Shown here one piece after another: positions 53,185 to 62,299 of a stretch of 64,000 nucleotides of DNA. Position numbers and translations under genes: made by a program. The stretch spans positions 434,001 through 498,000 of the forward strand of contig JAPWKC010000003.1 of the NCBI GenBank assembly GCA_028283725.1, in the 5' to 3' direction. The notes beneath the pieces are model-generated. The model made no database searches, was not told the DNA's origin, and was given only the letters and a program-made list of their open reading frames with translations. Origin of the DNA: Neorhizobium sp. (GTDB lineage: Bacteria > Pseudomonadota > Alphaproteobacteria > Rhizobiales > Rhizobiaceae). Position 1 is the first letter of the stretch; each line of letters begins with the position of its first letter.

Positions 53185-55731
53185 ATGGCTGATTTTGTAG
53201 CGGTGATCCGCCGTGCTGTCGACGGTCTGGCGACGAATACGCCGGAGACGCGCGCCAAAGTGTATGACAAGGCTCGCGGCGCCGTACAGCGGCAGCTGGA
53301 GAACATGAAGCCGCGCCCGCCGGAGGACATGCTTCGGCGGCAGATGGACAAGCTGGAAGCTGCCATCATCGATGTCGAGGGCGAGCATGCGGAAGCATTG
53401 CCGGATGTGGCCGAAGAGGCCGCACCGGTCGCAACCGCCGCTGCCGTCGAGCAGGCGCCCGTCTACGAGCCCGCCGTTCCTGACGCCATCGAGGAACCGG
53501 CCGCGCACGACCAGGCCGTCTACGAAGCACCGGCAGAGACCGAAGCCGAAGCCGTGCATGAAGAGCCCGCCTATCATGCCGAGGCGCATGGGGAGCAGGC
53601 TTCGCATCCTTACGACGCGCATGCCACGGATGCGGCCGAAGAGCACCACGACGCCGCCTATCACGAAGAGCCTTCCTATCACGAAGAGCCTGCCGCGTAT
53701 CACGAGGAGGCGGTTGCCGAAGCCGAGCCGGTGGCGCCTGCGCCTTACGAGCATCCGGCCGAGCCCGAATGGGCGCATGCACAGGTCGAGGCCGACCATG
53801 AGGTTGCGGCCCAGCACGCAGTGTTGGACGAGCCCGCCGCTCCGGCGCATGATCCGCGCTATGGCGATTGGCACGACGAAGAGGTGGCCGTCCATCATCA
53901 GCCGGAAACCGAAGAGCCGCATCATCCGCCTGTCGCCTACGAACAGCCGGCCGACGAATGGCATGCGGCTGCACCTGCGGTCGATGAAGCCGCACCGGTA
54001 GCCGAATGGTCGTGGCAGCAGGACGCACCGCAGGCGCATCCGGCCCCCGCTGCCGCCTCGAGTGCCGGCAATCTGGATGCCGTCTGGGATGATGTGCCGG
54101 AACTTCCGGCCGCCGGTCCCGTCGAGCCGATCCACCCGCATCATACGGCCAGCGAGCCGGTTGCGCAGAGCGCGCATTTCGATGAGGAGCAGCATGTCGC
54201 TGCGAATGTCGTGCGCATGCCGGCGGCCTCGTCTCTGCATGACGTGGCCGAGGACGAGCATCTGCATGGTGCGCATGCCGAGCCGGCCCATCCCGATCCG
54301 AACGATCCTTTCGCCGATTATCTCGACAGCCTGCCGCAGACCGGTTCGGCGTCTGCCCCGCCAGCCGGCACGAACTTTGCCGGTGCTGCCGTTACAGGTG
54401 CAGCCGTTGCCGGAGCCGGCCTCGCAGGCGGCGCTGCTGCCGCCTCTTCCAAGGGCGACGACAAGGACCCGTGGAGCGATCTGGAAGACCTGATCGGCTA
54501 CAATCGCGATCCGCAATCTGCCGGCGCGCCGGCATCCCCCTCGACGGCGCGGCCGATCGAGGATGACGACGACGACAGTTTCATGGCGGCTCCGGCCAAG
54601 CCCTACCGGGCGACGCCGAAGAAAAAGCGCAGCTATGCCGGCCTTATTCTGGGGCTTGCCGGCGTGATCGTGATTGCCGGCGGCGGTTATGCCGCGTGGG
54701 TGAACCGCGCGTCGCTGACGGGCCTGTTCGGCGGGTTGACGGGTTCGGGCAGCAGCACGACGCCGGCTGCGACAACCCCTGCCGCGTCGGGTAACGGTTC
54801 GTCCTCGAATACGCCGGCCTCGCAACCGGCGCAGCAGCAGGCGGCCACCACGCCGGCACCTGCCACAAACCCTGCCGCCAGCAGCTCCAACGGCGCTTCC
54901 GCGACCGCACCCGTTGCTGCCGGCCAGAAATTTACCCAGCGCCTGATGCCGGACGGCACGGAAACCGACGAGGGTCCCGGTGCATCCGGCGGTCTGGCGC
55001 AGAATGCCGAGGGGCAGTCGGTCGCGCAACTCAATGCGCCGCCGGCAACGCCTTCGCCGGCAAGCCCGGCAGCGCCTGGGGCTGCCGCCACGCCGGCCCC
55101 TGCGCAGAACGGCGCCCCGGCGCCGACGGCACCCGCCAGCGGCGCAAATCCGGCCGCGACCCCGGCCGTTGCCGGCCAGAAGATGTTCCTCTACGAGGAG
55201 CGTATCGGCCAGTCCGCGCCAACGGCGATCGAAGGAACCGTATCATGGTCGCTGCAGCGCGAACCGGGTACGAACGGCAAGCCGCCTGAGCCGGTCGTGC
55301 AGGGGCGTATCAGCGTTCCCGGCCGTGGCCTGACGGCGCTGATCACCTTCAAGCGCAATACGGATGCTTCGCTGCCGGCGAGCCATCTGGTGGAGATCGT
55401 CTTTGCCCTGCCGAAGGATTTCGAAGGTGGCGGCATCGACAGCGTCCAGCGAATCGCCATGAAGCAGACAGAGCAGGATCGCGGTAACGCGCTGATCGCG
55501 GTTCCGGCCAAGATCACCGATGATTTCCACATGATCGCGCTCAACGACTTCCCCGATGCGCTGAAGACCAATCTCGACCTTCTGAAGACACGCAACTGGA
55601 TGGATATTCCGGTCGCCTACCGCAACGGTCGCCGCGCGCTCTTCACCCTGCAGAAGGGGCCTGACGGCGAGAAGGCATTCAACGATGCGATCGCCGAATG
55701 GGCGACGATGGGGCCGGCCAAGGGCGAGTAA
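53185..55731 (+). CDS. Large His/Glu-rich single-pass membrane protein, unknown function
   Basis: 848 aa from ATG 53185 (a GTG at 53179 would add two residues). Layout: a helical N-terminus (about 1-65, MADFVAVIRRAVDGLATNTP) with a repeated RQxENMK/RQMDKLE pattern; an acidic His/Glu/Ala/Tyr-rich disordered region (about 70-370) with tandem YHEEP-like units; one membrane helix (about 485-505, GLILGLAGVIVIAGGGYAAW) after a basic KKKR; a Ser/Thr/Pro/Ala linker; and an ordered C-terminal domain (about 665-848, MFLYEERIGQSAPTAIEGTV to RNGRRALFTLQKGPDGEKAF). The topology suggests cytoplasmic N and periplasmic C. Conserved rhizobial hypothetical; I cannot name it. Confidence 0.8.
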   Translation: MADFVAVIRRAVDGLATNTPETRAKVYDKARGAVQRQLENMKPRPPEDMLRRQMDKLEAAIIDVEGEHAEALPDVAEEAAPVATAAAVEQAPVYEPAVPDAIEEPAAHDQAVYEAPAETEAEAVHEEPAYHAEAHGEQASHPYDAHATDAAEEHHDAAYHEEPSYHEEPAAYHEEAVAEAEPVAPAPYEHPAEPEWAHAQVEADHEVAAQHAVLDEPAAPAHDPRYGDWHDEEVAVHHQPETEEPHHPPVAYEQPADEWHAAAPAVDEAAPVAEWSWQQDAPQAHPAPAAASSAGNLDAVWDDVPELPAAGPVEPIHPHHTASEPVAQSAHFDEEQHVAANVVRMPAASSLHDVAEDEHLHGAHAEPAHPDPNDPFADYLDSLPQTGSASAPPAGTNFAGAAVTGAAVAGAGLAGGAAAASSKGDDKDPWSDLEDLIGYNRDPQSAGAPASPSTARPIEDDDDDSFMAAPAKPYRATPKKKRSYAGLILGLAGVIVIAGGGYAAWVNRASLTGLFGGLTGSGSSTTPAATTPAASGNGSSSNTPASQPAQQQAATTPAPATNPAASSSNGASATAPVAAGQKFTQRLMPDGTETDEGPGASGGLAQNAEGQSVAQLNAPPATPSPASPAAPGAAATPAPAQNGAPAPTAPASGANPAATPAVAGQKMFLYEERIGQSAPTAIEGTVSWSLQREPGTNGKPPEPVVQGRISVPGRGLTALITFKRNTDASLPASHLVEIVFALPKDFEGGGIDSVQRIAMKQTEQDRGNALIAVPAKITDDFHMIALNDFPDALKTNLDLLKTRNWMDIPVAYRNGRRALFTLQKGPDGEKAFNDAIAEWATMGPAKGE

Positions 55732-55773
55732 CCGCCGAGAGGCGCAGGTTTCATCCGCATTGCATCACCACAC

Positions 55774-55808
55774 ACGGCCCGCACTTTTTCACAGGTGCGG
55801 GCCGTTTG
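55774..55808 (+). terminator. Intrinsic terminator after the His-rich protein gene
   Basis: Perfect 11-bp stem ACGGCCCGCAC / GTGCGGGCCGT with a 10-nt loop, followed by TTG. 42 bp after the stop. Confidence 0.75.
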
Positions 55809-56002
55809 CATTGGAAGCGTCTCTCCGACTGCCGCCAGAGTATTTTGCCTTTCTTCGAAACGAGAAACGGCCCCATCGCCCTGTTTCCACGCAATGCCGA
55901 AGGCAAAACCGGTTCCTGTTCGTGCCGGCATTGCTCTGAGATCGAAATCGCCGCATGGCTGCACCATGCCGCGTTGACAACGCATGCCTGTGCCGTAAAG
56001 AC

Positions 56003-56428
56003 ATGGCCATGAGGTTCTTTCGGCAGATCATCGCAGACAGGATGAGCGGCGGCGCGCTGGCCATGCTTCTTTGCGTTCTGATCGTGCTGCAGGGCCTGCT
56101 TGCCGACCGGACCATGGCGGCGATGGAGACGATGGGGCCGGATCATGGCCAGATCATCTGCGGCGCGCATGACGTCAGCGTGCTCGACCACGATCATCAC
56201 GATGGCACCGGGCCTGCGGAACAATCCCGCAAGGATTGCTGTCTTGCCGCCTGTCAGGTTGTGCAGGGCTTTGCCGCCGGACTGGCGGTCACGTTCGTCG
56301 TGCTGGCGAATGGCTGGCCGCAAGGCGATGACCGCGGCATTCTTGCGCCGACGCCGACGCTTTTCCTTCCCCGAAACGTATCGATCGCTCTCGGCGCGCG
56401 CGGGCCGCCGCTCTCCGTTCCCGCCTGA
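56003..56428 (+). CDS. DUF2946-like small membrane/periplasmic protein
   Basis: 141 aa from ATG 56003 (MAMRFFRQIIADRMSGGALA); Met3 is an alternative. One N-terminal hydrophobic segment (about 16-32), then ICGAHDVSVLDHDHHDG and KDCCLAACQVVQ, the Cys/His motifs of DUF2946-like proteins, and a second hydrophobic stretch. Such proteins neighbour metal uptake genes. The PepSY gene follows after 343 bp with no gene recognised between. Confidence 0.6.
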   Translation: MAMRFFRQIIADRMSGGALAMLLCVLIVLQGLLADRTMAAMETMGPDHGQIICGAHDVSVLDHDHHDGTGPAEQSRKDCCLAACQVVQGFAAGLAVTFVVLANGWPQGDDRGILAPTPTLFLPRNVSIALGARGPPLSVPA

Positions 56429-56771
56429 AAGCGGTTCGCTCCGACCGGTGCGGACCTGTCATCTGCCGTCGTCTTGCCCGTCAGAGCGCCATGCATCCGA
56501 AAGGACGCCCAAGGCACTCTCTCGTGTCTCGCTGCGCATCGGAGCTTTTGAAAATCGATTGCGATTTTCACGCCGATAGCGCGAAGGGCGTTCTGTCGGC
56601 CGGCAAACTTTCATTCGGGCGCTTCTGCAATGAGGACCCTTTGCGCGGTCCCGGCGGCGCTCCCTTCTGTCCGGAGATCCATCATGCCAATTTTTCCGCG
56701 CGCATCGGCAATGCCGCGCTGCTTCGCGTTGTCCCGCAATCGTTCGTCATCGCTATCGGGAGGGCGCCGCC
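56429..56771. other. Gap between DUF2946-like and PepSY genes, no gene recognised
   Basis: 343 bp. A short frame from 56629 overlaps the PepSY start and has no domain features. In related clusters this slot may hold other metal-uptake genes; here nothing is supported. Confidence 0.5.
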
Positions 56772-58241
56772 ATGGCCGTTGACCGTTTGCGCGCTGCCGA
56801 GGAGATGCAGGCGCAGCGGGCGGAGGCGTTTTCGGCGTTTCGAGCCTTCGTCACCCGTCTGCATTTCTATGTCGGGCTGTTCGTCGGCCCTTTCATCTTC
56901 GTTGCCGCCCTGTCGGGCGTGCTTTACGTGCTGACGCCGCAGCTTGAAGACTGGCTTTACCGCGAGCAGCTGCAGGTTGAGGGGCCAGCGCCCGGTGGGC
57001 CGTTGGGCCAGCTGCCGAGCCAGCCACTTTCGGCGCAGATCGCGGCGGCGCGGGCTGCGGCCGGGCCGGGCGACCGGCTGTTTGCCGTGCGGCCCGCTAC
57101 GGCGCCGGGCCTGACCACCCGCGTGATGTTGCGTGGTCCGGGGCTCGGTGAATCCGAAAGCCGGGTGATCTTCGTCGATCCGGCGACGCTTGCGATCCGC
57201 GGCGACATGACCGCCTATGGCACGAGCGGCGTGCTGCCGCTGCGCACCACGCTCGATTACCTGCATCGCAACCTGCTGATGGGCGATATCGGCCGGCATT
57301 ACAGCGAGCTTGCCGCCTCCTGGCTGTGGATCGCGGTGATCGGCGGCCTGCTCCTGTGGTTCTGGCGGCGGCGCATGCCGAAGCTTCAGACGTCGCGCGT
57401 GCGCGGCGGCCGGGCACGGCGGCTGCACAGCCTGATCGGCCTGTGGCTTGCGGTCGGCCTGTTGTTTCTCTCGGTGACCGGGCTCACATGGTCGCGCTGG
57501 GCGGGCAGCAATATCGATCTCTTCCGCAACACGGTCGGCTGGGTGACGCCTTCGGTCAATCTGGCGCTCAAGGGGCCGGCCGCTCCCGTCAGCGAGCATG
57601 CGGATCATCAGGGCATGCCGGGCATGGTGGCGCAGCCTTCACCGGCACCATCCCTGCCGGAAGCGGTGCTCGCGGCGCAGATCGATGCTGTGGTTGCTGC
57701 CGCAAAGACCGGCGGGCTCGGCTCTGCCATGCTGGAAATCCGCCCTCCGAAGGCGCAGGGGCAGGCCTGGCTGGTCAGCGAATACGACCGGCGCTGGCCG
57801 ACGCAGGTGGATACGGTCGCCATCGACCCGGATAGTCTCGCTATCACGAGCCGTGCCGATTTCGCCTCTTTTCCCGTTATCGCCAAGCTGATCCGCTGGG
57901 GCATCGATGCGCATATGGGCGTGCTGTTCGGGTTTGCCAACCAATTGCTGATGGCAGCGATCGGCCTCGCCCTGATGATGATGATCGCCTATGGCTACCG
58001 GTCGTGGTGGCTGCGGCGACCGGCACCCGGCGCATCGGCGCGCACGCTGGGGCGCGCATTCGCCCTGATGCCCGGTCTCTTTCAGGTCGGTGTCGTGGTG
58101 GTGACGCTTGCCGTCGGCGTGGCGCTGCCGGTGATGGGGGCGAGCCTCGTCGTCTTCCTGATGATCGACCTGTTGCGTTCCGCCTTCGCCGAAATGGCGG
58201 CGCAGGATCGACGCCATGGCTTGCCGCCCGGACAAGGGTAG
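56772..58241 (+). CDS. PepSY-associated membrane protein (PiuB-type)
   Basis: 489 aa with four membrane segments (about 34-55, 182-200, 219-239, 385-410, and more near 440-470). PepSY-TM features: HFYVGLFVGPFIFVAALSGVLYVLTPQLEDWLY, RTTLDYLHRNLLMGDIGRHYSELAASWLWIAVIGGLLLWFWRRR, RRLHSLIGLWLAVGLLFLSVTGLTWSRWAG and the conserved His residues. The family accompanies siderophore/TonB iron and copper systems as a possible reductase. GGGAGGG lies ahead of the ATG. Confidence 0.85.
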   Translation: MAVDRLRAAEEMQAQRAEAFSAFRAFVTRLHFYVGLFVGPFIFVAALSGVLYVLTPQLEDWLYREQLQVEGPAPGGPLGQLPSQPLSAQIAAARAAAGPGDRLFAVRPATAPGLTTRVMLRGPGLGESESRVIFVDPATLAIRGDMTAYGTSGVLPLRTTLDYLHRNLLMGDIGRHYSELAASWLWIAVIGGLLLWFWRRRMPKLQTSRVRGGRARRLHSLIGLWLAVGLLFLSVTGLTWSRWAGSNIDLFRNTVGWVTPSVNLALKGPAAPVSEHADHQGMPGMVAQPSPAPSLPEAVLAAQIDAVVAAAKTGGLGSAMLEIRPPKAQGQAWLVSEYDRRWPTQVDTVAIDPDSLAITSRADFASFPVIAKLIRWGIDAHMGVLFGFANQLLMAAIGLALMMMIAYGYRSWWLRRPAPGASARTLGRAFALMPGLFQVGVVVVTLAVGVALPVMGASLVVFLMIDLLRSAFAEMAAQDRRHGLPPGQG

Positions 58242-58302
58242 TGCGAATGCCGCGACGCTGGCCGGACCGGGAAGGTCCGGACCAGGCAAGCTGAAACGAA
58301 AC

Positions 58303-58324
58303 AGCCCGCGGCATGCCGCGGGCT
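58303..58324. terminator. Bidirectional hairpin between PepSY gene and rpoH
   Basis: A 22-bp perfect palindrome (AGCCCGCGGCA and its mirror) with T-containing flanks on both strands (ATTCTCT on plus, GTTTCGTTTC on minus). It lies between convergent genes, 62 bp after the PepSY stop and 134 bp after the rpoH stop. Confidence 0.6.
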
Positions 58325-58457
58325 ATTCTCTATGGGGAGGTGTCTGCCACCCGATCGCGTCTTTTGGGACCTGTGCCGAAGCCCAAGCCCGTCCGCGGTG
58401 GGCTCATGCCCGGAGAAGGCCCGAGCATGACGACGCGGAGTTCGGTCGGCAACGGTT

Positions 58458-59360
58458 TTAGGCGTCGACGACGCGCAGGGCGTTGGCCTGAGCCAGCGCT
58501 TCCTTCTGAACCGCATCCTGCACCTTTTCAAAGGCGCGAACCTCGATCTGGCGGACGCGCTCGCGGCTGATGTCGAATTCCGACGACAGCTCTTCGAGCG
58601 TCACCGGATCTTCGGCAAGCCGGCGGGCCTCGAAGATGCGGCGTTCACGGTCGTTGAGAACGCCGAGCGCCTTGCCGAGCATGCGGCGGCGGGTTTCCAG
58701 CTCGTCCTGCTCGATCAGCGTGGCTTCCTGACTGTCATGGTCATCGACGAGCCAATCCTGCCACTGGCCGGCTTCACCCTCGCTCGCACGGATCGGTGCG
58801 TTCAGCGATGCGTCGCCGGTGAGGCGGCGGTTCATCGAAATGACCTCCTCCTCGGACACGTTGAGCTTGGTGGCGATCTCCTTCACCTGGTCGGGACGCA
58901 GGTCCCCATCCTCGATGGCCTGGATCTTGCCCTTGAGGCGGCGCAGGTTGAAGAACAGGCGCTTCTGGTTGGCAGTCGTGCCCATCTTCACCAGAGACCA
59001 CGAGCGCAGGATATATTCCTGGATCGAGGCCTTGATCCACCACATGGCGTATGTCGCCAGACGGAAGCCGCGTTCGGGATCGAATTTCTTGACCGCCTGC
59101 ATCAGGCCGACATTGCCCTCGGAGACGACTTCGCCGATCGGCAGGCCGTAGCCGCGATAGCCCATGGCGATCTTTGCCACGAGGCGCAGATGGCTCGTTA
59201 CCAGCTTGTGGGCGGCGTCGCGATCCCCGTGTTCCGCATAGCGCTTGGCGAGCATGTATTCCTGCTGCGGCTCAAGCATCGGGAACTTGCGGATTTCGTC
59301 GAGATAGCGGTTCAGACCGGCTTCGCCGGCAGTAATGGAAGGCAAGGTATTCCGGGCCAT
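58458..59360 (-). CDS. rpoH: RpoH, heat-shock sigma-32 factor (RpoH1 type)
   Basis: 300 aa from ATG 59360 (MARNTLPSITAGEAGLNRYL); the longer frame to 59492 is not conserved. Preceded by GGAAAGGGG. Sigma-70 family regions: region 2 (SEGNVGLMQAVKKFDPERGFRLATYAMWWIKASIQEYILRSWSLVKMGTTANQKRLFFNLRRLK), which includes the RpoH box QKRLFFNLR, and region 4 (LEELSSEFDISRERVRQIEVRAFEKVQ). It directs heat-shock transcription. Rhizobia usually have two rpoH genes; this sequence resembles the RpoH1 kind. An EcfG-type match lies upstream. Confidence 0.95.
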   Translation of the reverse strand: MARNTLPSITAGEAGLNRYLDEIRKFPMLEPQQEYMLAKRYAEHGDRDAAHKLVTSHLRLVAKIAMGYRGYGLPIGEVVSEGNVGLMQAVKKFDPERGFRLATYAMWWIKASIQEYILRSWSLVKMGTTANQKRLFFNLRRLKGKIQAIEDGDLRPDQVKEIATKLNVSEEEVISMNRRLTGDASLNAPIRASEGEAGQWQDWLVDDHDSQEATLIEQDELETRRRMLGKALGVLNDRERRIFEARRLAEDPVTLEELSSEFDISRERVRQIEVRAFEKVQDAVQKEALAQANALRVVDA

Positions 59361-59422
59361 AAAGCACCCCTTTCCGATCGTTGTCGGCTCCCTTATCTCC
59401 TTGAGCATATCCGTCAGCCGCC

Positions 59423-59448
59423 AATGCGGCGCGTCAGCTCTTGGTTCC
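59423..59448 (-). promoter_or_regulatory. EcfG/RpoE2-type promoter match upstream of rpoH
   Basis: On the minus strand GGAAC at 59448-59444, 19 bp, TT at 59424-59423; 62 bp ahead of the start. Control of an rpoH by the general-stress sigma is known for rhizobial rpoH2; for this copy it is inference. Confidence 0.4.
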
Positions 59449-59588
59449 TGAAAGGCGAACCGAGAGGGTGCGGATCGTTGCCGATCCCGCACCTCGTCAC
59501 GTAACAGATAAGTATGTCGCCATGGGCATTCAAGACCGATCGAGAGGTGTTATATCATTACAATATCGTAATGAGGTTGCACCGGTGT

Positions 59589-60374
59589 CTACCGATACAC
59601 CCGCTCCGAAAGGCCACGCATTCCTGCATGCACCATCAACTCATAGACCATACGCCGGCCCATGGGATTGTTCAATCTTATCGCGGTGGAACCCAGGAAT
59701 TCGGTTTCGACATGTTCGAAAGCGGCCAGATGGCCGGATTCCCTGATGGCCGCCGTGTAGAACGCGTGGAACTCGCTGCGGCAGACATAGGTCTTGTACT
59801 TGGTCATGCAGAAGGGGCGCAGTTCATCCGCCTTCTGGCGCAGGAAATCGGCGACGCCGACCGTCACTTCCGGCCATGCCGGGTTGAACGTGTCGTCGAA
59901 GGCGATCACGCCGTGCGGGGCGAGCGTTGCGGTTGCCAGCGCCGCGTCCGAGGCGACGTGATGCAGCATATGGCCGCCGTCTATGCTGAAAAACCGTGTC
60001 TGTCCGACTTTGTCGACGATCTCCTGGGGCGTCAGCGCGGTGCTGTCGCCATGGATGATCAGGTTCTCGTCGACCGGCAGGCCCAGCTTTTCGCCATTGG
60101 CCAGAAAGCGGCGGTATTGCGACGGTGTCCCGTCGTCATCATCGTTGAGGTTGAAAAGGTCGATCGCGAGAACCGGTTGGCGGATGCCGGTCGCGGCCTT
60201 CATCAGAAAATAGGAGCGGCCGTAGAAGACGCCGATCTCGGCAACGCCGCCCTTGAGATCTTGCAGGTTCTGAGTTTGCAGGAGTGTGAGAAAAACAAGC
60301 GCATCCGGTGGGTCTATGTAACCTTCGACGGATTGAAGGTCATTGAAAATGAATTTCCGGATATCTGAGTTCAT
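59589..60374 (-). CDS. Class I SAM-dependent methyltransferase family protein
   Basis: 261 aa. Methyltransferase motif I as GGVAEIGVFYGRSYFLMK, then VLAIDLFNLNDDDDGTP, FFSIDGGHMLHHVASDAALA (motif II-like) and GVIAFDDTFNPAWPEVTVGVADFL: the Methyltransf_24/CmcI-like arrangement used on small molecules or sugars. Substrate unknown. Its flanks (59490-59588 and 60375-60854) are unusually AT-rich and contain no other gene, which suggests acquisition or an old replacement. No operon partner. Confidence 0.8.
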   Translation of the reverse strand: MNSDIRKFIFNDLQSVEGYIDPPDALVFLTLLQTQNLQDLKGGVAEIGVFYGRSYFLMKAATGIRQPVLAIDLFNLNDDDDGTPSQYRRFLANGEKLGLPVDENLIIHGDSTALTPQEIVDKVGQTRFFSIDGGHMLHHVASDAALATATLAPHGVIAFDDTFNPAWPEVTVGVADFLRQKADELRPFCMTKYKTYVCRSEFHAFYTAAIRESGHLAAFEHVETEFLGSTAIRLNNPMGRRMVYELMVHAGMRGLSERVYR

Positions 60375-60854
60375 ATCTTACGCTTCCTCCAGTGTCTGAT
60401 GCTGCAAACTGATGGGTATAAGATCGATCCCTGCTTGTGCTTGTCGCTTTTGCAGCGAGCCGCCCACAGGGATTCTTTTACAGTATTGCGATGCAGCAAG
60501 ACGGAGAATTGAAGCGGAAATTTGGCGGAATCACGATTTTGTGAATATGATATATTATCGATTCTCGAAGTAAATGGCGAGAGTAGTCAAGGCATTAACT
60601 TGATTTCCCGCAAAAGGTGTTTCAGAGCGGATCATCTTCTGAATGTCACATTCTGTGGTTGCGTTTCGGCGTCGCCCCGAGACGCGACAGGAGGCCGAAC
60701 GGCGATGGCCGGCTGAAGAAGACGCGCAGCGCCATATTGCGCGCCGTCGAGGCACGTTTCGTCATGGGCGGCCGGATGTTTCGGATGTTGCCGGATGATG
60801 CGGGACGTCGGAGTGACACACCGTCGTCCCGGCGCTCGATCGACCGGGAGACTA
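60375..60854. other. AT-rich intergenic region, no gene recognised
   Basis: 480 bp between the methyltransferase start and rluD. 60490-60660 is clearly AT-richer than the surroundings (e.g. GATATATTATCGATTCTCG). It holds no convincing frame, tRNA or terminator. It likely contains the methyltransferase promoter. Confidence 0.6.
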
Positions 60855-61880
60855 TCAGTCGGCGAGAGCCGCGATCAGTTCCTGCATGTCGTCGGGAAGA
60901 TCCGCCTCGAATTCCATCACCTCGCCGGTGCGGGGATGTTCGAAGGCGAGAAGATAGGCGTGCAGCGCCTGGCGCGGAAAGCGGTTGACGACGCTTTTGG
61001 CGGGCTCCGGCAAAAGATTGGCCTTGGTCTTGAAACCGGCCGCATAATCGACATCGCCGACCAGCGGGTGGCCGATATGGGCCATATGGACGCGGATCTG
61101 ATGGGTGCGGCCTGTTTCCAGCCGGCACTCGATAAGGGCCGCCAGCGATGTGGCATCCGGCTTTTCGTGGAAGCGCTGCTTGACCTCGTAATGGGTGATC
61201 GCCTCGCGGGCGTCGTCTTTCATCTCGTTCTTCACGGCGCGCTTGGTGCGGTCGGAGCCGGAGCGGCCGAGAGGTGCGTCGATCGTGCCGCGCAGGCCGC
61301 TCGGGCGACCCCAGACGACGGCCTGATAGGCGCGCTCCAGCGGGCCGGTGCGGCCGTGGTCGGCAAACTGATCGGCCAGATGGCGGTGGGCGATGTCGTT
61401 CTTCGCCACGACCATGACGCCGCTCGTATCCTTGTCCAGACGGTGGACGATGCCCGGACGGCGCACGCCGCCGATACCGGAGAGACTGTCGCCGCAATGG
61501 TGGATGAGGGCGTTGACCAGCGTGCCGGTCCAGTTGCCGGCGCCGGGATGGACGACGAGGCCCGCCGGCTTGGCAATGACGATCAGATCGTCGTCCTCAT
61601 AGAGAACGGTGAGCGGAATATCCTCGCCCTTGGGTTCCGGATCTTCCGGTTCGGGAAGATCGATCGCGATCGTGTCGCCGGCTGAAATCTTCTTCTTCGG
61701 CTCGGTCACCGGTTTGCCGTTCAAAGTCACCGCGCCCTGCTCGATGAGCGCCTTGATGCGATTGCGGGAGAATTCGCCCTCCAATTGGCTCGTCAGCCAC
61801 GCATCCAGCCGGCCTGACGCGCCATCTTCGGCGGTAAGGACTTTTCTTGGCTCTCCGGCTTCGTTAAAGGGTTCGGTCAT
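60855..61880 (-). CDS. rluD: RluD-type 23S rRNA pseudouridine synthase
   Basis: 341 aa. S4 RNA-binding domain at the N-terminus (GRLDAWLTSQLEGEFSRNRIKALIEQGAVTLNG), then the RluA-family catalytic motif HRLDKDTSGVMVVAKND with the nucleophilic Asp, and ECRLETGRTHQIRVHMAHIGHPLVGD. Modifies helix 69 uridines of 23S rRNA in the RluD group. Its start lies only 17 bp from the divergent gene, so promoters must overlap. Confidence 0.94.
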   Translation of the reverse strand: MTEPFNEAGEPRKVLTAEDGASGRLDAWLTSQLEGEFSRNRIKALIEQGAVTLNGKPVTEPKKKISAGDTIAIDLPEPEDPEPKGEDIPLTVLYEDDDLIVIAKPAGLVVHPGAGNWTGTLVNALIHHCGDSLSGIGGVRRPGIVHRLDKDTSGVMVVAKNDIAHRHLADQFADHGRTGPLERAYQAVVWGRPSGLRGTIDAPLGRSGSDRTKRAVKNEMKDDAREAITHYEVKQRFHEKPDATSLAALIECRLETGRTHQIRVHMAHIGHPLVGDVDYAAGFKTKANLLPEPAKSVVNRFPRQALHAYLLAFEHPRTGEVMEFEADLPDDMQELIAALAD

Positions 61881-61897
61881 TCATCTTATCCAATGTC

Positions 61898-62299
61898 ATG
61901 CAAGGACGTTTCATGCCCCGCCCCGATCACGAGGAACAGGAAGCACCACTCGATCCGGCAATGGAGCGCATCCGCCGGAAAATGGTCAAACTGCAGCTCG
62001 TTTCGGGCGGCATCTTTTTGGTGTGCTTTATGGCGGTGATCGCCGCCATTGTCTACAAAGTCTCGCGCACACCTTCGGCTGCGCCGGCAACGGTTGCGTC
62101 GTCTTCGCTTTCGGTCCCGTCGGACCAGCCGCTGTCTGCGACCGCGCGCCTGCCTGCCGGCTTCAACGTCCAGAGCGTGTCGCTCTCGGGCACCCAGATG
62201 CTGTTCTACGGTGCGATCGACGGCGACCAGAAGGTCTTCGTCTTCGATATCGCCACCGGCCGCATGGTCGCCGACGTCTCGGTGACGACAGGCCAATGA
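61898..62299 (+). CDS. Small single-pass membrane protein, hypothetical
   Basis: 133 aa from 61898, or 128 aa from ATG 61913 (MPRPDHEEQEAPLDPAMERI). One membrane helix (about 35-56, LVSGGIFLVCFMAVIAAIVY), then a Ser/Ala linker and a beta-rich periplasmic tail (SGTQMLFYGAIDGDQKVFVFDIATGRMVADVSV). Conserved next to rluD in rhizobia as far as I recall; function unknown. Its stop overlaps the SpoU ATG (ATGA). Confidence 0.7.
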   Translation: MQGRFMPRPDHEEQEAPLDPAMERIRRKMVKLQLVSGGIFLVCFMAVIAAIVYKVSRTPSAAPATVASSSLSVPSDQPLSATARLPAGFNVQSVSLSGTQMLFYGAIDGDQKVFVFDIATGRMVADVSVTTGQ

